Shown here: piece by piece, positions 32,356 to 40,491 of the stretch
Layout of the letters: every line of letters starts with the position of its first letter
How positions within the stretch are numbered: the stretch's first letter is position 1
Notes under the pieces: generated by a model
Seen by the model: only the letters and a program-made list of their open reading frames with translations
Database searches by the model: none
Told to the model about the DNA's origin: nothing
Assembly: GCA_945787635.1 (NCBI GenBank)
Contig: CALZIK010000037.1
Location: forward strand, 1 to 52,970
Length of the DNA stretch: 52,970 nt
Direction: 5' to 3'
From: Thermoanaerobaculia bacterium
GTDB taxonomy: Bacteria; Acidobacteriota; Thermoanaerobaculia; Multivoradales; JAHEKO01
Made by a program: the position numbers and the translations under genes

Positions 32356-33870
32356 ATGAAACGAATCGGTTTTTCTATCTGGACGTGTGCCCTGGTAATA
32401 GCGCTGGCGGCCTGCCAGCCCGCCGCGGTCGAAGAGAGCACGGTCGCCATGGACGCGCCCGTCGCCGAGTACGGCGTCATGAAGCTACCGGTGACGACCA
32501 ACTCGCCCGAGGCCAAGGAGCACTTGATGGAAGGCATGAAGGCCTTCGACGCGGGCCGGTTTCAGGAAGCCCGGGAGAGCTTTCTGGCAGCGGTCGCAGC
32601 CGACCCGACTTTCGCGACCGGCCACATCAGCGCGGCGGCCGTCTCGAACACCTACGGTGAGTTTGTGGACCATCTGAAAAACGCGGTCGCAAACGCCGAG
32701 GGCGCCAGCGAGGCGGAGCGGGCGTGGATCATGAGCTTTCAGAAGGGCTTTGAAAACGACGACGAGGGCGCTCTGGCCGAGGCGATGAAGGTCGTCGAGC
32801 TGGCCCCGGACAGCCCGCGCGGCTGGCTCAACGTGGCCCAAGCTCACTCAGCTCTGGGCGACTACGCCGCCGAGCGTGAAGCCGCGGCCAAGATTCTCGA
32901 GACCTCGCCGGGTTTTCTTCCGGCCTACTTCCAGCTCGCCAACTCCTATGTCTTCAACGAGCCGCGAGACTTCGCCCTGGCGGAGGCCAACGCGCGGAAG
33001 ATGGTCGAGCTGGCGCCCGAGGAGCAGAACTCTCACGACATCCTCGGCGACGTGCACCGCGCGCAGGGCAAACTCGAGGCGGCAAACGCCGACTACACCC
33101 GCGCCGCGGAGCTCGACCCCGACAACGGCTCGCCCCTTCAGCAGCGCGGCCACGTCAACTCCTTCATGGGCAATTGGGCACAGGCACGGGCGGACTACGA
33201 CCGAGCGATGGAGCTCGAAGAGCCGGACGTGGCTGCCAACTACGCGATCTGGCGGGGGCTGGTAGCGGTCCATGCGGGCGAAGCCGAGGATGCAGTCGCC
33301 GAGTTCGAAAGCATGATCGACAAAGCGGACACGATGAACCTCGGCGATCCGGTGAGCGCCAAGATCGGCTACCTCAACAACATCGTCTTCATTGCCACCC
33401 ACCACGGCATGGACGACCACGCGGCCAGCGCGATCGCAAGCAACCGAGCTTTTCGCATGGAGCGGCTCGAAGCCACCGGTGCTCAGGATCGAAGCACTCA
33501 GGAATCGACCCTCGCCTATTTCGAAGGCATGCTGGCTGCGCGGCAAGGGGACTACGCGGCTGCCCGCGCCAAGGCCGCCGAATTCATGGAGATCGTCGCG
33601 GCCGACACCGATCCGCAGAAGAACGAACCGGCCCATGAGGTGCTGGGACTGGCGGCGCTTCTCGAGGGCGACGCGGCAACGGCAGTTGCCGAGTACGAAA
33701 AGACCGATCCGGCAAACCCGTACGCCAAATACCACCTCGGGCTCGCCTGCGAGGCCGCCGGAGACGGTGAACGCGCGGCCGAGATCTTTGCCGATCTCGC
33801 GAAGTACAACTTCAACGCCGTCGGCTACGCCTTGATCCGAGGCGATGTGCTGGGGAGGGCTGGCGCTTAG
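32356..33870 (+). CDS. TPR-repeat lipoprotein
   Basis: A protein of 504 residues. AAGGAG lies before ATG 32356, and the signal ends with a lipobox, ALAAC, so the mature protein should be lipid-anchored at Cys20. After a short linker the chain is nearly all helical, with about ten tetratricopeptide-like repeats, for example HLMEGMKAFDAGRFQEARES, GWLNVAQAHSALGDYAAERE and HDILGDVHRAQGKLEAANAD. TPR lipoproteins act as assembly platforms or binding proteins in the periplasm. Nothing points to one partner here. It stands between the acyl-CoA dehydrogenase-like gene and a palindrome cluster. TACATT at 32322 is a possible -10. Confidence 0.87.
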   Translation: MKRIGFSIWTCALVIALAACQPAAVEESTVAMDAPVAEYGVMKLPVTTNSPEAKEHLMEGMKAFDAGRFQEARESFLAAVAADPTFATGHISAAAVSNTYGEFVDHLKNAVANAEGASEAERAWIMSFQKGFENDDEGALAEAMKVVELAPDSPRGWLNVAQAHSALGDYAAEREAAAKILETSPGFLPAYFQLANSYVFNEPRDFALAEANARKMVELAPEEQNSHDILGDVHRAQGKLEAANADYTRAAELDPDNGSPLQQRGHVNSFMGNWAQARADYDRAMELEEPDVAANYAIWRGLVAVHAGEAEDAVAEFESMIDKADTMNLGDPVSAKIGYLNNIVFIATHHGMDDHAASAIASNRAFRMERLEATGAQDRSTQESTLAYFEGMLAARQGDYAAARAKAAEFMEIVAADTDPQKNEPAHEVLGLAALLEGDAATAVAEYEKTDPANPYAKYHLGLACEAAGDGERAAEIFADLAKYNFNAVGYALIRGDVLGRAGA

Positions 33871-33884
33871 AGGCAGCGGAAAGC

Positions 33885-34013
33885 GGGTCGACACGGAGGT
33901 CGACCACTACAGGCGGGCTCGGTAGCAGAAGAGGTCGACACGAGCAGGTTCGAGCGCTGGGAGTTGATGCAGACCTTGCTGGTGCCTGTAGCGGTCGAGC
34001 CCTGTCTCGACCG
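33885..34013. repeat. Three intergenic palindromes, including an inverted pair
   Basis: A forward copy at 33885-33911 (GGGTCGAC, ACGGAG, GTCGACCA, CTACA). A degenerate forward copy at about 33932-33957. A reverse copy at 33987-34013 (TGTAG, CGGTCGAG, CCCTGT, CTCGACCG). In the last, both arms changed together (C to G and G to C), so the hairpin is kept. The outer copies face each other. Confidence 0.75.
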
Positions 34014-34042
34014 TCTCCGCTGTGGTCGAGTGTGCCCGAAGC

Positions 34043-34048
34043 TATGAT
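34043..34048 (+). promoter_or_regulatory. Probable -10 element (TATGAT), leaderless pattern
   Basis: TATGAT ends six bases before the rarA GTG codon, so a normal start point coincides with the first codon. Confidence 0.55.
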
Positions 34049-34054
34049 GCTCCG

Positions 34055-35434
34055 GTGACCCGCTCCCTCTTCGACGACCAGCGCTCACCCGCTCCGAGCC
34101 CAGATTCGGCCGCGCCGGTCGCTCGCGGCGGCCCGCTGGCCGACCGGATGCGGCCGCAAACGCTCGACGAGGTCGTCGGGCAGGAGAAACTGGTCGGAAC
34201 GAAAGGCTTCTTGCGCCGGGCGATCCTCGGGGATCGGGTGCCGTCGCTAATCTTGTGGGGCCCGCCCGGCTCGGGTAAGACGACGCTGGCCGAGATCATG
34301 GCGCGCGACACCTCGAGCCGGTTCGTGCCGTTCTCGGCGGTAACCTCCGGCATCAAGGAAGTCAAGGCGGTGATGGCGGACGCCGAACGACTGCGCCGGG
34401 CACAGGGCCAGCGCACGCTGCTGTTCGTGGACGAGATCCACCGCTTCAACCGCGCGCAGCAGGACGCGTTCCTGCCCTACGTCGAGCGAGGCGACATCAT
34501 TCTGGTGGGCGCGACGACCGAGAACCCGTCGTTCGAGTTGAACGGCGCGCTCCTATCGCGCTGCCGTGTCGTGGTGCTCGAGCCCCTGGCGCTGGAGGAG
34601 CTGGTCATGATTCTCGAGCGAGCCGCACGTGACACCGAGCTTGGCCTCGGCGGGCTGCAGGTCGAAATCGAGCCCGCGGCGTTCGAAGCGATCGCGCAGC
34701 TCGCCTCGGGCGATGCGCGGCGGGCCTTGAACCTTCTCGAGCTCGCCGTGGACGACACCGCGTCACACCGCGAGAGCGGGACCGCCTCTCAGGTCGACGC
34801 GTCCACGGTGCGCGAGATCGCCCAGCGCAAGACGCTCCTCTACGACAAGTCGGGCGAAGAGCACTACAACCTGATCTCGGCGCTTCACAAGTCTCTGCGC
34901 GAAAGCGACGCCGACGCGGCTCTCTACTGGCTAGCCCGGATGCTCGCCGCGGGCGAAGACCCGCTCTATCTCGCCCGGCGGATGGTCCGCTTCGCGAGCG
35001 AGGACGTCGGGCTGGCGGATCCGCAGGCTCTGCCCCAGACGCTCGCCGCCTGGGACGCCTACCACCGCCTGGGTTCGCCCGAGGGCGAGCTCGCGCTCGC
35101 GCAAGCCGCGATCTATCTCGCGCTGGCGCCCAAGAGCAACGCGCTCTACGCCGGCTACAAGTCGGCCCGGCGAACGATCGAGGAGCGTCCGGCGGACCCG
35201 GTACCGATGTCGATTCGAAACGCCCTGACCTCGCTGATGAAGGAGGTCGGCTACGGCGAGGGGCACGTCTACGCGCATGCCACCGAGGAAGGTATGGGCG
35301 GGATGGACTGCTTGCCCGACTCGCTTGCCGGAAGCCGCTTCTACGAGCCGCGGGAAAGCGGATTCGAAGCCGAGCTCGCGAGCAGGCTCGATCGCTTTCG
35401 CGAGCTGCGCACGAAGCTGCGGCGGGATCGATGA
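34055..35434 (+). CDS. rarA: Replication-associated recombination protein A (AAA+ ATPase)
   Basis: A protein of 459 residues, the normal size for RarA/MgsA, which acts at stalled replication forks and binds single-stranded DNA. Walker A is GPPGSGKTT (about residues 69-77), Walker B is FVDEIHRFN, and sensor 1 lies in LVGATTENPSFELN. The SRCRV arginine finger region and the C-terminal tetramer domain (EDVGLADPQAL, then AIYLALAPKSNALYAGY) are all present. The start is GTG 34055, with no ribosome site but a perfectly placed TATGAT. Its stop overlaps the next gene's start by four bases. I infer that this oddly couples a DNA-repair protein to an exported glycosidase-like lipoprotein. Confidence 0.96.
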   Translation: MTRSLFDDQRSPAPSPDSAAPVARGGPLADRMRPQTLDEVVGQEKLVGTKGFLRRAILGDRVPSLILWGPPGSGKTTLAEIMARDTSSRFVPFSAVTSGIKEVKAVMADAERLRRAQGQRTLLFVDEIHRFNRAQQDAFLPYVERGDIILVGATTENPSFELNGALLSRCRVVVLEPLALEELVMILERAARDTELGLGGLQVEIEPAAFEAIAQLASGDARRALNLLELAVDDTASHRESGTASQVDASTVREIAQRKTLLYDKSGEEHYNLISALHKSLRESDADAALYWLARMLAAGEDPLYLARRMVRFASEDVGLADPQALPQTLAAWDAYHRLGSPEGELALAQAAIYLALAPKSNALYAGYKSARRTIEERPADPVPMSIRNALTSLMKEVGYGEGHVYAHATEEGMGGMDCLPDSLAGSRFYEPRESGFEAELASRLDRFRELRTKLRRDR

Positions 35435-36504
35435 CGCCCATCGCCTGGCCTTTGCTCGCGACACTGTCGCTTCTCGGGTGCTCGGCGCCCGAAGCCGGGA
35501 CCGTCCCGGCGCCGAGGTTCGAACGACACCGAGGGGTGAGCTGGGAAGCGCGCGGCGAGATCACCTCGGAGGCGCTTGCGCCGCTTGAGTCGATTCACGC
35601 GAACTGGATCGTGCAGACCCCGTTCGGCTGGCAGAGGGCACCGGACTCTCCTGAGGTGCGCCTGGCTCTCGAGGGCGTCTTGTGGGGCGAGCTCGATCAC
35701 GGCCTCGAGGCGACCGCGCGGTGGGCGCGCGAGCGCGGCATCCGCACCCTCCTCAAACCCCACATCTGGCTCACGCGAGCCGAGGGCAAGTGGCGCTCCG
35801 ACATCGCCATGAAGACCGACGCCGACTGGAAGGCCTGGTTCGCGAGCTACCGCGCGTTCATTCTTCACTACGCGCGGCTGGCCGAGCGCGTCGGCATGGA
35901 GGGACTCGTCATCGGCACCGAGCTTCACCGGACCGTCGAGGCCCGGCCCGAAGAATGGCGCCGGATGATCCGGGAGGTGCGCGAGGTCTATTCCGGCGCC
36001 CTGACCTACGCCGCGAACTGGTACGAGGAGTACGAGGACGTGCCGTTCTGGAGTGAGCTCGACTACATCGGCGTGCAGGCCTATTTTCCGCTTTCGGCCG
36101 ACGACTCAAAAACCTCGCTCGCCGATCTCAGAACCGGCTGGGCGGTCCACAAGCAGGCGATCGCCGCCGTGCAGCGCCGGTCCGGAAAACCGGTTCTCTT
36201 CACCGAGATCGGCTACAAGAGCACGCCGGGCGCGACCCGCGAGCCCTGGATCTGGCTCGGCCGCCGGGAGGTGCGCACGGCGCCGGTGGACTACGAGATC
36301 CAGAAGCGCGCGTACCAAGCGTTCTTCGAGACCTTCTGGCACGAGCCCTGGTTCGCCGGCGCCTACTTTTGGAAATGGTCGCCGCCGATCGGACCGGGTG
36401 ACCGCCGCTTCGTCGAGGCCGCCACCGACGGCCCGGCCGGACCCGACTTCAGCCCGCAAGGCAAGCCCGCCGAGGCGGTGCTTCGCGAGTGGTACGAGAG
36501 GTAG
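35431..36504 (+). CDS. Glycoside hydrolase family 113-like lipoprotein
   Basis: A protein of 357 residues. A short signal with lipobox LSLLGC ends at Cys17, so it should be anchored at a membrane surface. The rest is a TIM barrel like that of the GH113 beta-mannanase group. The segment LVIGTELHRT holds the expected acid/base glutamate, and PVLFTEIGYKS the nucleophile. GVQAYFPLSADD and FAGAYFWKWSPP also match the family. The true substrate is not certain, because many such barrels are uncharacterised. The start ATG overlaps the rarA stop (ATGA), so translation is coupled. The length is normal. Confidence 0.8.
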   Translation: MTPIAWPLLATLSLLGCSAPEAGTVPAPRFERHRGVSWEARGEITSEALAPLESIHANWIVQTPFGWQRAPDSPEVRLALEGVLWGELDHGLEATARWARERGIRTLLKPHIWLTRAEGKWRSDIAMKTDADWKAWFASYRAFILHYARLAERVGMEGLVIGTELHRTVEARPEEWRRMIREVREVYSGALTYAANWYEEYEDVPFWSELDYIGVQAYFPLSADDSKTSLADLRTGWAVHKQAIAAVQRRSGKPVLFTEIGYKSTPGATREPWIWLGRREVRTAPVDYEIQKRAYQAFFETFWHEPWFAGAYFWKWSPPIGPGDRRFVEAATDGPAGPDFSPQGKPAEAVLREWYER

Positions 36505-36531
36505 CGGAGCACTGCGAACGGTACGGCGAGG

Positions 36532-36537
36532 TAGTGT
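36532..36537 (+). promoter_or_regulatory. Probable -10 element (TAGTGT), leaderless pattern
   Basis: TAGTGT ends six bases before the ATG of the YgjP-like gene, with no ribosome site between. Confidence 0.45.
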
Positions 36538-36543
36538 AGGCCG

Positions 36544-37269
36544 ATGCCGTTTGTTTCGGTGGGCGACACCTCGATCCCCTACACCATCAAGCGCAGCTCG
36601 CGCGCGCGGCGGATCCGTATCGTCGTGCGACCGGGTCGAGTCGAGGTCGTGGCGCCGCGGCTAACGCGACACGGGACGATCGTCGCCTTTGTCGAGTCGA
36701 AACGCCGCTGGGTCTTCGAGAAGACCGAAACGTTGCGCGAACGCGAGCTGGTGGCGACGCCGGCTCGGTTTGTCACGGGAGCGAAGGTCCTGTTTCGCGG
36801 AAGATGGCTGCGCGTGCGAGTGACTGAAGGTGCTCGCTCACGCCGGCCTGCGAATTCCCTACGCTTCGCGAACGCCTTCCACATCACCGTTGCCCCGGGT
36901 TTGACGGATGGCGAGCGCGAAAAGATTGCGAAGAATCTGGTGATGGGCTGGCTCAAGAACCGAGCGCTCGAAGATGCCAGCGGCTGGGCCAAGAGCTACG
37001 GCGCAAAGCTCGGTGTATCCCCCACCCAACTGCGAATCGGAAACCAGAAGACGCTTTGGGGAAGCTGCTCGCCGCGGGGGGTAGTGTCACTCAACTGGCG
37101 TTTGGTCGCTTCCCCGAAGCCGATCTTCGAATACGTGGTCGTCCACGAGCTGTGCCACCTGAAGGAGCGAAACCACGGGCGCAAGTTCTGGGAGTTGGTG
37201 GGGTCGCTTCTCCCCGACTTTCGCGAGCGCAGGGCGTGGTTGCAGCGCCACGGCGTGGCGCTGGGATAG
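36544..37269 (+). CDS. YgjP-type (DUF45) M48-like metallopeptidase
   Basis: A protein of 241 residues. It opens with the beta-strand domain of YgjP proteins (VEVVAPRLTRHGTIVAFV region), then a helical domain. The zinc-binding HELCH motif lies at residues 201-205, with a third ligand probably His211 in RNHGRKFW. RIGNQKTLWGSCSPRGVVSL is the typical signature just before it. It is a soluble cytoplasmic protein of normal length. The physiological substrate is not known. It lies 39 bases after the GH113-like gene and has its own -10-like hexamer. Confidence 0.92.
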   Translation: MPFVSVGDTSIPYTIKRSSRARRIRIVVRPGRVEVVAPRLTRHGTIVAFVESKRRWVFEKTETLRERELVATPARFVTGAKVLFRGRWLRVRVTEGARSRRPANSLRFANAFHITVAPGLTDGEREKIAKNLVMGWLKNRALEDASGWAKSYGAKLGVSPTQLRIGNQKTLWGSCSPRGVVSLNWRLVASPKPIFEYVVVHELCHLKERNHGRKFWELVGSLLPDFRERRAWLQRHGVALG

Positions 37270-37280
37270 CCGTCGTCCCT

Positions 37281-37577
37281 TGTAGCGGTCGAGCTCTGTC
37301 TCGATTGAACGGGAGACGGTCGACAGAGACGTCGACCGCTACAACTGGATTTGGGTCGACAGAGACGTCGACCGCTACAACTGGATTTCGGTCGACAGGG
37401 ACGTCGACCGCTACAACTGGATTTCGGTCGACAGAGACGTCGACCGCTACAACTGGATTTCGGTCGACAGAGACGTCGACCGCTACAAACCTCGCCGTGC
37501 CGGAGACGGTTGACAGGGACATCGACCGCTACAAACTCGCCGTGCCGAGACGGTCGACAGAGACGTCGACCGCTGCA
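37281..37577 (+). repeat. Tandem palindrome array, eight units
   Basis: A reverse-oriented unit (37281-37307, loop CTCTGT) is followed by seven forward units at 37317, 37353, 37389, 37425, 37461, 37507 and 37551. The first five forward units are exactly 36 bases apart with identical spacer ACTGGATTT (one ends TTG). The last two have another spacer, with the phrase CTCGCCGTGCC, and periods of 46 and 44. Loops alternate between AGAGAC and AGGGAC. Most arms are perfect. No gene lies in 37270-37717. Confidence 0.92.
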
Positions 37578-37638
37578 CAGCTGATGGACAGTCGGAAACA
37601 TCGGCGCCTGAGCCCAACGTTTCTCATCCAGAAACATT

Positions 37639-37700
37639 ACGCTAAAAAATTAGCGTTTACCCCTTGACAAGCCCTCTAAAGTGCGAATATTTTAGCACTT
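37639..37700 (+). promoter_or_regulatory. Promoter with two phased operators for the BlaI-like repressor
   Basis: Palindrome one is ACGCTAA-AAAA-TTAGCGT (37639-37656). Palindrome two is AAGTGC-N10-GCACTT (37679-37700); read in reverse it shares the core GCTAAAA-N-ATT-N-GC with the first. The centres are 42 bases apart, four helical turns. TTGACA (37664-37669) and TATTTT (37688-37693) are separated by 18 bases, and the second palindrome covers the -10. Confidence 0.75.
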
Positions 37701-37717
37701 CCAAAGGAGACCGTCTC

Positions 37718-38107
37718 ATGGCCAAAGACATCAACCAGGAACTGAGTCGCCGAGAGCGGCAGATCATGATCGCCCTGTTTCGACACGGCACGGCCTCGGT
37801 CAAGGAAATCGCCGAAGCGATCCCGGACCCGCCCAGCGACACGGCGATTCGCACGTTCTTGCGGATTCTCGAGGACAAGGGCTTCGTGAAGCGCCAACGC
37901 GACGGCCGCAAGCACATCTACCGACCGTCCATGTCCCGGGCGCGGGCCGCGCGCAACGCGTTGACAAGCGTACTCGGGACCTTCTTCGAGGGTTCTCTCG
38001 GCGAGGCCGTGGCCGCGCACCTGGCCGATCCGGCGGCAAATGTGGATCGCGCCGAGTTGGATCGCCTGCGCCAGATGATCGACGACGCGCGAAAGGAGAC
38101 GACATGA
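37718..38107 (+). CDS. BlaI/MecI/CopY-family transcriptional repressor
   Basis: A protein of 129 residues, normal for this group. AAAGGAG before ATG 37718 sets the start, not the earlier in-frame codon at 37664. The winged helix is residues 8-80: LSRRERQIMIALFRHGTASV, then SDTAIRTFLRILEDKGFVKR, and the wing with HIYRPSMSR. The C-terminal helices (90-129) form the dimer. Family members bind palindromic operators as dimers and are released by cleavage through a BlaR1-type peptidase. Its stop overlaps the peptidase start (ATGA), and a pair of operator-like palindromes covers its own promoter. Autoregulation is therefore very likely. Confidence 0.94.
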   Translation: MAKDINQELSRRERQIMIALFRHGTASVKEIAEAIPDPPSDTAIRTFLRILEDKGFVKRQRDGRKHIYRPSMSRARAARNALTSVLGTFFEGSLGEAVAAHLADPAANVDRAELDRLRQMIDDARKETT

Positions 38108-40368
38108 CACTGCTGGTACTGAAGATCACTCTCCTTTTCGCTCTTGGACTGGCGCTGCCGCCGGTTCTCCGAAAGGCCTCGGCGTCGACGCGCCATCTAG
38201 TGATCGTGACCGCCCTGGTCGCGAGCCTTCTGCTCCCGGGCCTCCTGCCGGTGATGCCGGCCTGGGAGGTCCTTCCGGTTCAGAAAGCGGCGCCCGCGGC
38301 GACGCCGAAAGAGGCTATCTCTGGAATATTACCGGCGAGCGAGCCTCGAACCGAGAAACCCGCGATACCGGCGAATGCTCGCGGCAGTGCCCGAGTCGCC
38401 GCGGAGCCCAGTGGACTGAAAGTGCTCTGGAGCCGCGCGCTATCGCTCCCCAGACGCTTCGGCTGGCCGGCCCTCGCGGCGACCTGGGCGGCGGGCGCCG
38501 TCGCCATGCTCCTTCTCCTGGCGCTCCGGCTCGCGAGCACCCATAGGATCGTCGGTCGATCCGACCCGGAGCGCGACCCGGAACGGCTCAGCCTCCTCCG
38601 TGAGCTCGCCGAATCCCTCAGCATCAGAAGGGCGGTGGCCTTGCGCCGGCGGGGACCCGGCGGGATGCCGATGGTCTGGGGTTTCCGGAGGCCTGTCGTT
38701 CTCCTGCCGGCGGACTCAGATGAATGGTCCGGCGAGCGCTTGCGCGCTGTACTCGCCCACGAGCTCGCGCACGTCGCGCGGAGCGATCTCGCGGCCCTTT
38801 TCATCGGTCATGTCGCCTGCGCGGTGCACTGGTTTCATCCGCTCGCCTGGGTTCTGAAACGGCGGCTCGCCACCGAGCGTGAAATCGCCTGCGACGATAT
38901 GGCGCTCGGCCAAGGCATCGAGCCTAGGCGGTACGCAACTCATCTGCTCGACATCGCCGCCGCGTGCGGCTCCACCCGCTCTCTGGCTCCGGTCATGGCG
39001 GCGAGATCCCAACTGGAGGGACGAATCATGGCAATTCTCGACGACAATCCAAACCGCGGCAACGCTTCCCTGACCGCTCGCACCACGATCGCCGCCCTCA
39101 CTCTCGCTTTGGCCATTCCGCTGGCAAGCTTGACCTGGGCACGCGCCGCCACGAAAACCGTGGTGATCGCTCCTGGGGCGGTCGCCTCGGTTCCCGATCG
39201 GAAGTCGGACGTCGCCCAGTTCAACGAAGAGCTCCAGCGCCTGAACTACGTGGTGGCCGACGTTTCCCGGCTGATCGCAGGCCTCGACGCGAACCGACCC
39301 GAGACACGTGCCGCCTGCGCATGGGCGCTCGGCGAGAACGGCGATCCCCGGGCGGTCGAACCGCTGATCGAGACACTCGACGACCGCTCCGACAAGACCC
39401 GGGAGTGGGTCGCCCGATCGCTCGGCCGGCTCGGCGATCCGCGCGCGATCGATCCGTTGATCGAGCGGCTTGATGACGACAGCCCAGCGGTGCGGGAATG
39501 GGTGGCACGCTCTCTCGCCGAGCTCGGCGATCCGCGCGCCGGCCTCCATCTGATCGGCAACCTCGACGACCCGGATCCGGACGCTCGGCAATGGGCAGTG
39601 AGAGCGCTCGCCGATCTCGGGGACGAGAAAGCGGTCGAGCCTCTTCTCGCCCGGATCCACGATCCCGATGCCGAGGTGCGCCAGTGGATCGTGCGTGCCC
39701 TCGCGGACCTCGGCGACAAGCGAGCGATCCCAGGGGTGCGGCAGCTCCTCGATGATCCCGACGCTGAAGTGCAGGAGTACGCGGTGCGGGCACTCGGTGA
39801 CTTGGGCGTCGAGCGCCGAGACTGGCACTGGGATCCGAAGCGCGAAGAACCGCTGATGCCAAGCCTCGACGACACGCCGCCCAAGCCTGGCGACCCCGAG
39901 TCGATTGCGTCACTCATCCGGTCGCTCGGGAGCGAGGACGCCGACGTACGCCAGTGGTCGGCCCGCTCGCTCGGAGACATCGGCGACGCGAGCGCCGTCA
40001 CGCCGCTCATTGCCCTCATCGCCGACGAGAATGCCGAAGTCCGCGAGTGGGCAATCCGCGTGCTGGGCATGCTCGGAGATGCGCGAGCCGTGACTCCACT
40101 GCTCGACGCCCTCGACGACGCCGAGCCCGAGGTGCGCGAATGGTCGGTGCGGACCCTGGGTACTTTTCAGGACGCGCTAATGTTCAATCCGTTGGTTGAC
40201 CGCCTCGCCGACCCTAGCGCCGACGTTCGCGAGTGGGCGGCCCGGGCGCTCGGAGCCTACGGCGATCCCAGCGCGATCGAGCCCCTCACTTCGCTTCTCG
40301 ACGACGAGGACTCGGACGTGCGGCGCTGGGCCGAGCGCGCCGTCGAGGCGATCCGAAGTCAGGGATAG
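38104..40368 (+). CDS. BlaR1-like M56 peptidase with HEAT-repeat sensor domain
   Basis: A protein of 754 residues. Membrane segments lie at about 1-20, 30-53 and 122-143. The M56 zinc-peptidase domain follows, with the motif H219-E-L-A-H223, a third ligand in TEREIACDDMA, and HWFHPLAWVLKRR. A fourth membrane helix is at 328-346. In BlaR1/MecR1 a penicillin-binding sensor domain follows this helix. Here there is instead an array of about ten HEAT-type repeats of 31 residues (398-754), with consensus close to VREWAARALGDLGDPRAVEP. One repeat has a 28-residue insert containing WHWDPKREEP. By topology the array should lie outside the cytoplasm, so the signal is unlikely to be a beta-lactam. It is coupled to the repressor by ATGA. 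Confidence 0.92.
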   Translation: MTLLVLKITLLFALGLALPPVLRKASASTRHLVIVTALVASLLLPGLLPVMPAWEVLPVQKAAPAATPKEAISGILPASEPRTEKPAIPANARGSARVAAEPSGLKVLWSRALSLPRRFGWPALAATWAAGAVAMLLLLALRLASTHRIVGRSDPERDPERLSLLRELAESLSIRRAVALRRRGPGGMPMVWGFRRPVVLLPADSDEWSGERLRAVLAHELAHVARSDLAALFIGHVACAVHWFHPLAWVLKRRLATEREIACDDMALGQGIEPRRYATHLLDIAAACGSTRSLAPVMAARSQLEGRIMAILDDNPNRGNASLTARTTIAALTLALAIPLASLTWARAATKTVVIAPGAVASVPDRKSDVAQFNEELQRLNYVVADVSRLIAGLDANRPETRAACAWALGENGDPRAVEPLIETLDDRSDKTREWVARSLGRLGDPRAIDPLIERLDDDSPAVREWVARSLAELGDPRAGLHLIGNLDDPDPDARQWAVRALADLGDEKAVEPLLARIHDPDAEVRQWIVRALADLGDKRAIPGVRQLLDDPDAEVQEYAVRALGDLGVERRDWHWDPKREEPLMPSLDDTPPKPGDPESIASLIRSLGSEDADVRQWSARSLGDIGDASAVTPLIALIADENAEVREWAIRVLGMLGDARAVTPLLDALDDAEPEVREWSVRTLGTFQDALMFNPLVDRLADPSADVREWAARALGAYGDPSAIEPLTSLLDDEDSDVRRWAERAVEAIRSQG

Positions 40369-40438
40369 ACCTCTCGAAGCGCCGAACGTCGGGCAGGCGC
40401 GCCTGAAACTGCCCGGGCAGCACCCGAGCCGAACAAGT

Positions 40439-40474
40439 CGACCGGGGACACCTCTTGAAGGTTGTCCCCGGTCG
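40439..40474. terminator. Strong hairpin between convergent genes
   Basis: Arms CGACCGGGGACA (40439-40450) and TGTCCCCGGTCG (40463-40474) are perfect 12-base complements, extended by CCT/AGG with one bulge. It lies 71 bases past the M56 gene and 18 bases before the end of the convergent DUF1326 gene. There is no long T-run, so it may block transcription in both directions or work with Rho. Confidence 0.55.
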
Positions 40475-40491
40475 GCATGATTGAACTTCCG

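Noticed and set aside
37281-37577. CRISPR array
   Set aside because: Period and repeat look CRISPR-like at first, but the intervals are only about nine bases and are identical to each other. The repeat is a nearly complete hairpin, and no cas gene is present.
37056-37667. Repetitive proteins with TSTATT- or VAVDVSVD-type repeats on both strands
   Set aside because: These readings only translate the palindrome array in several frames. They have no ribosome site and overlap the YgjP-like gene.
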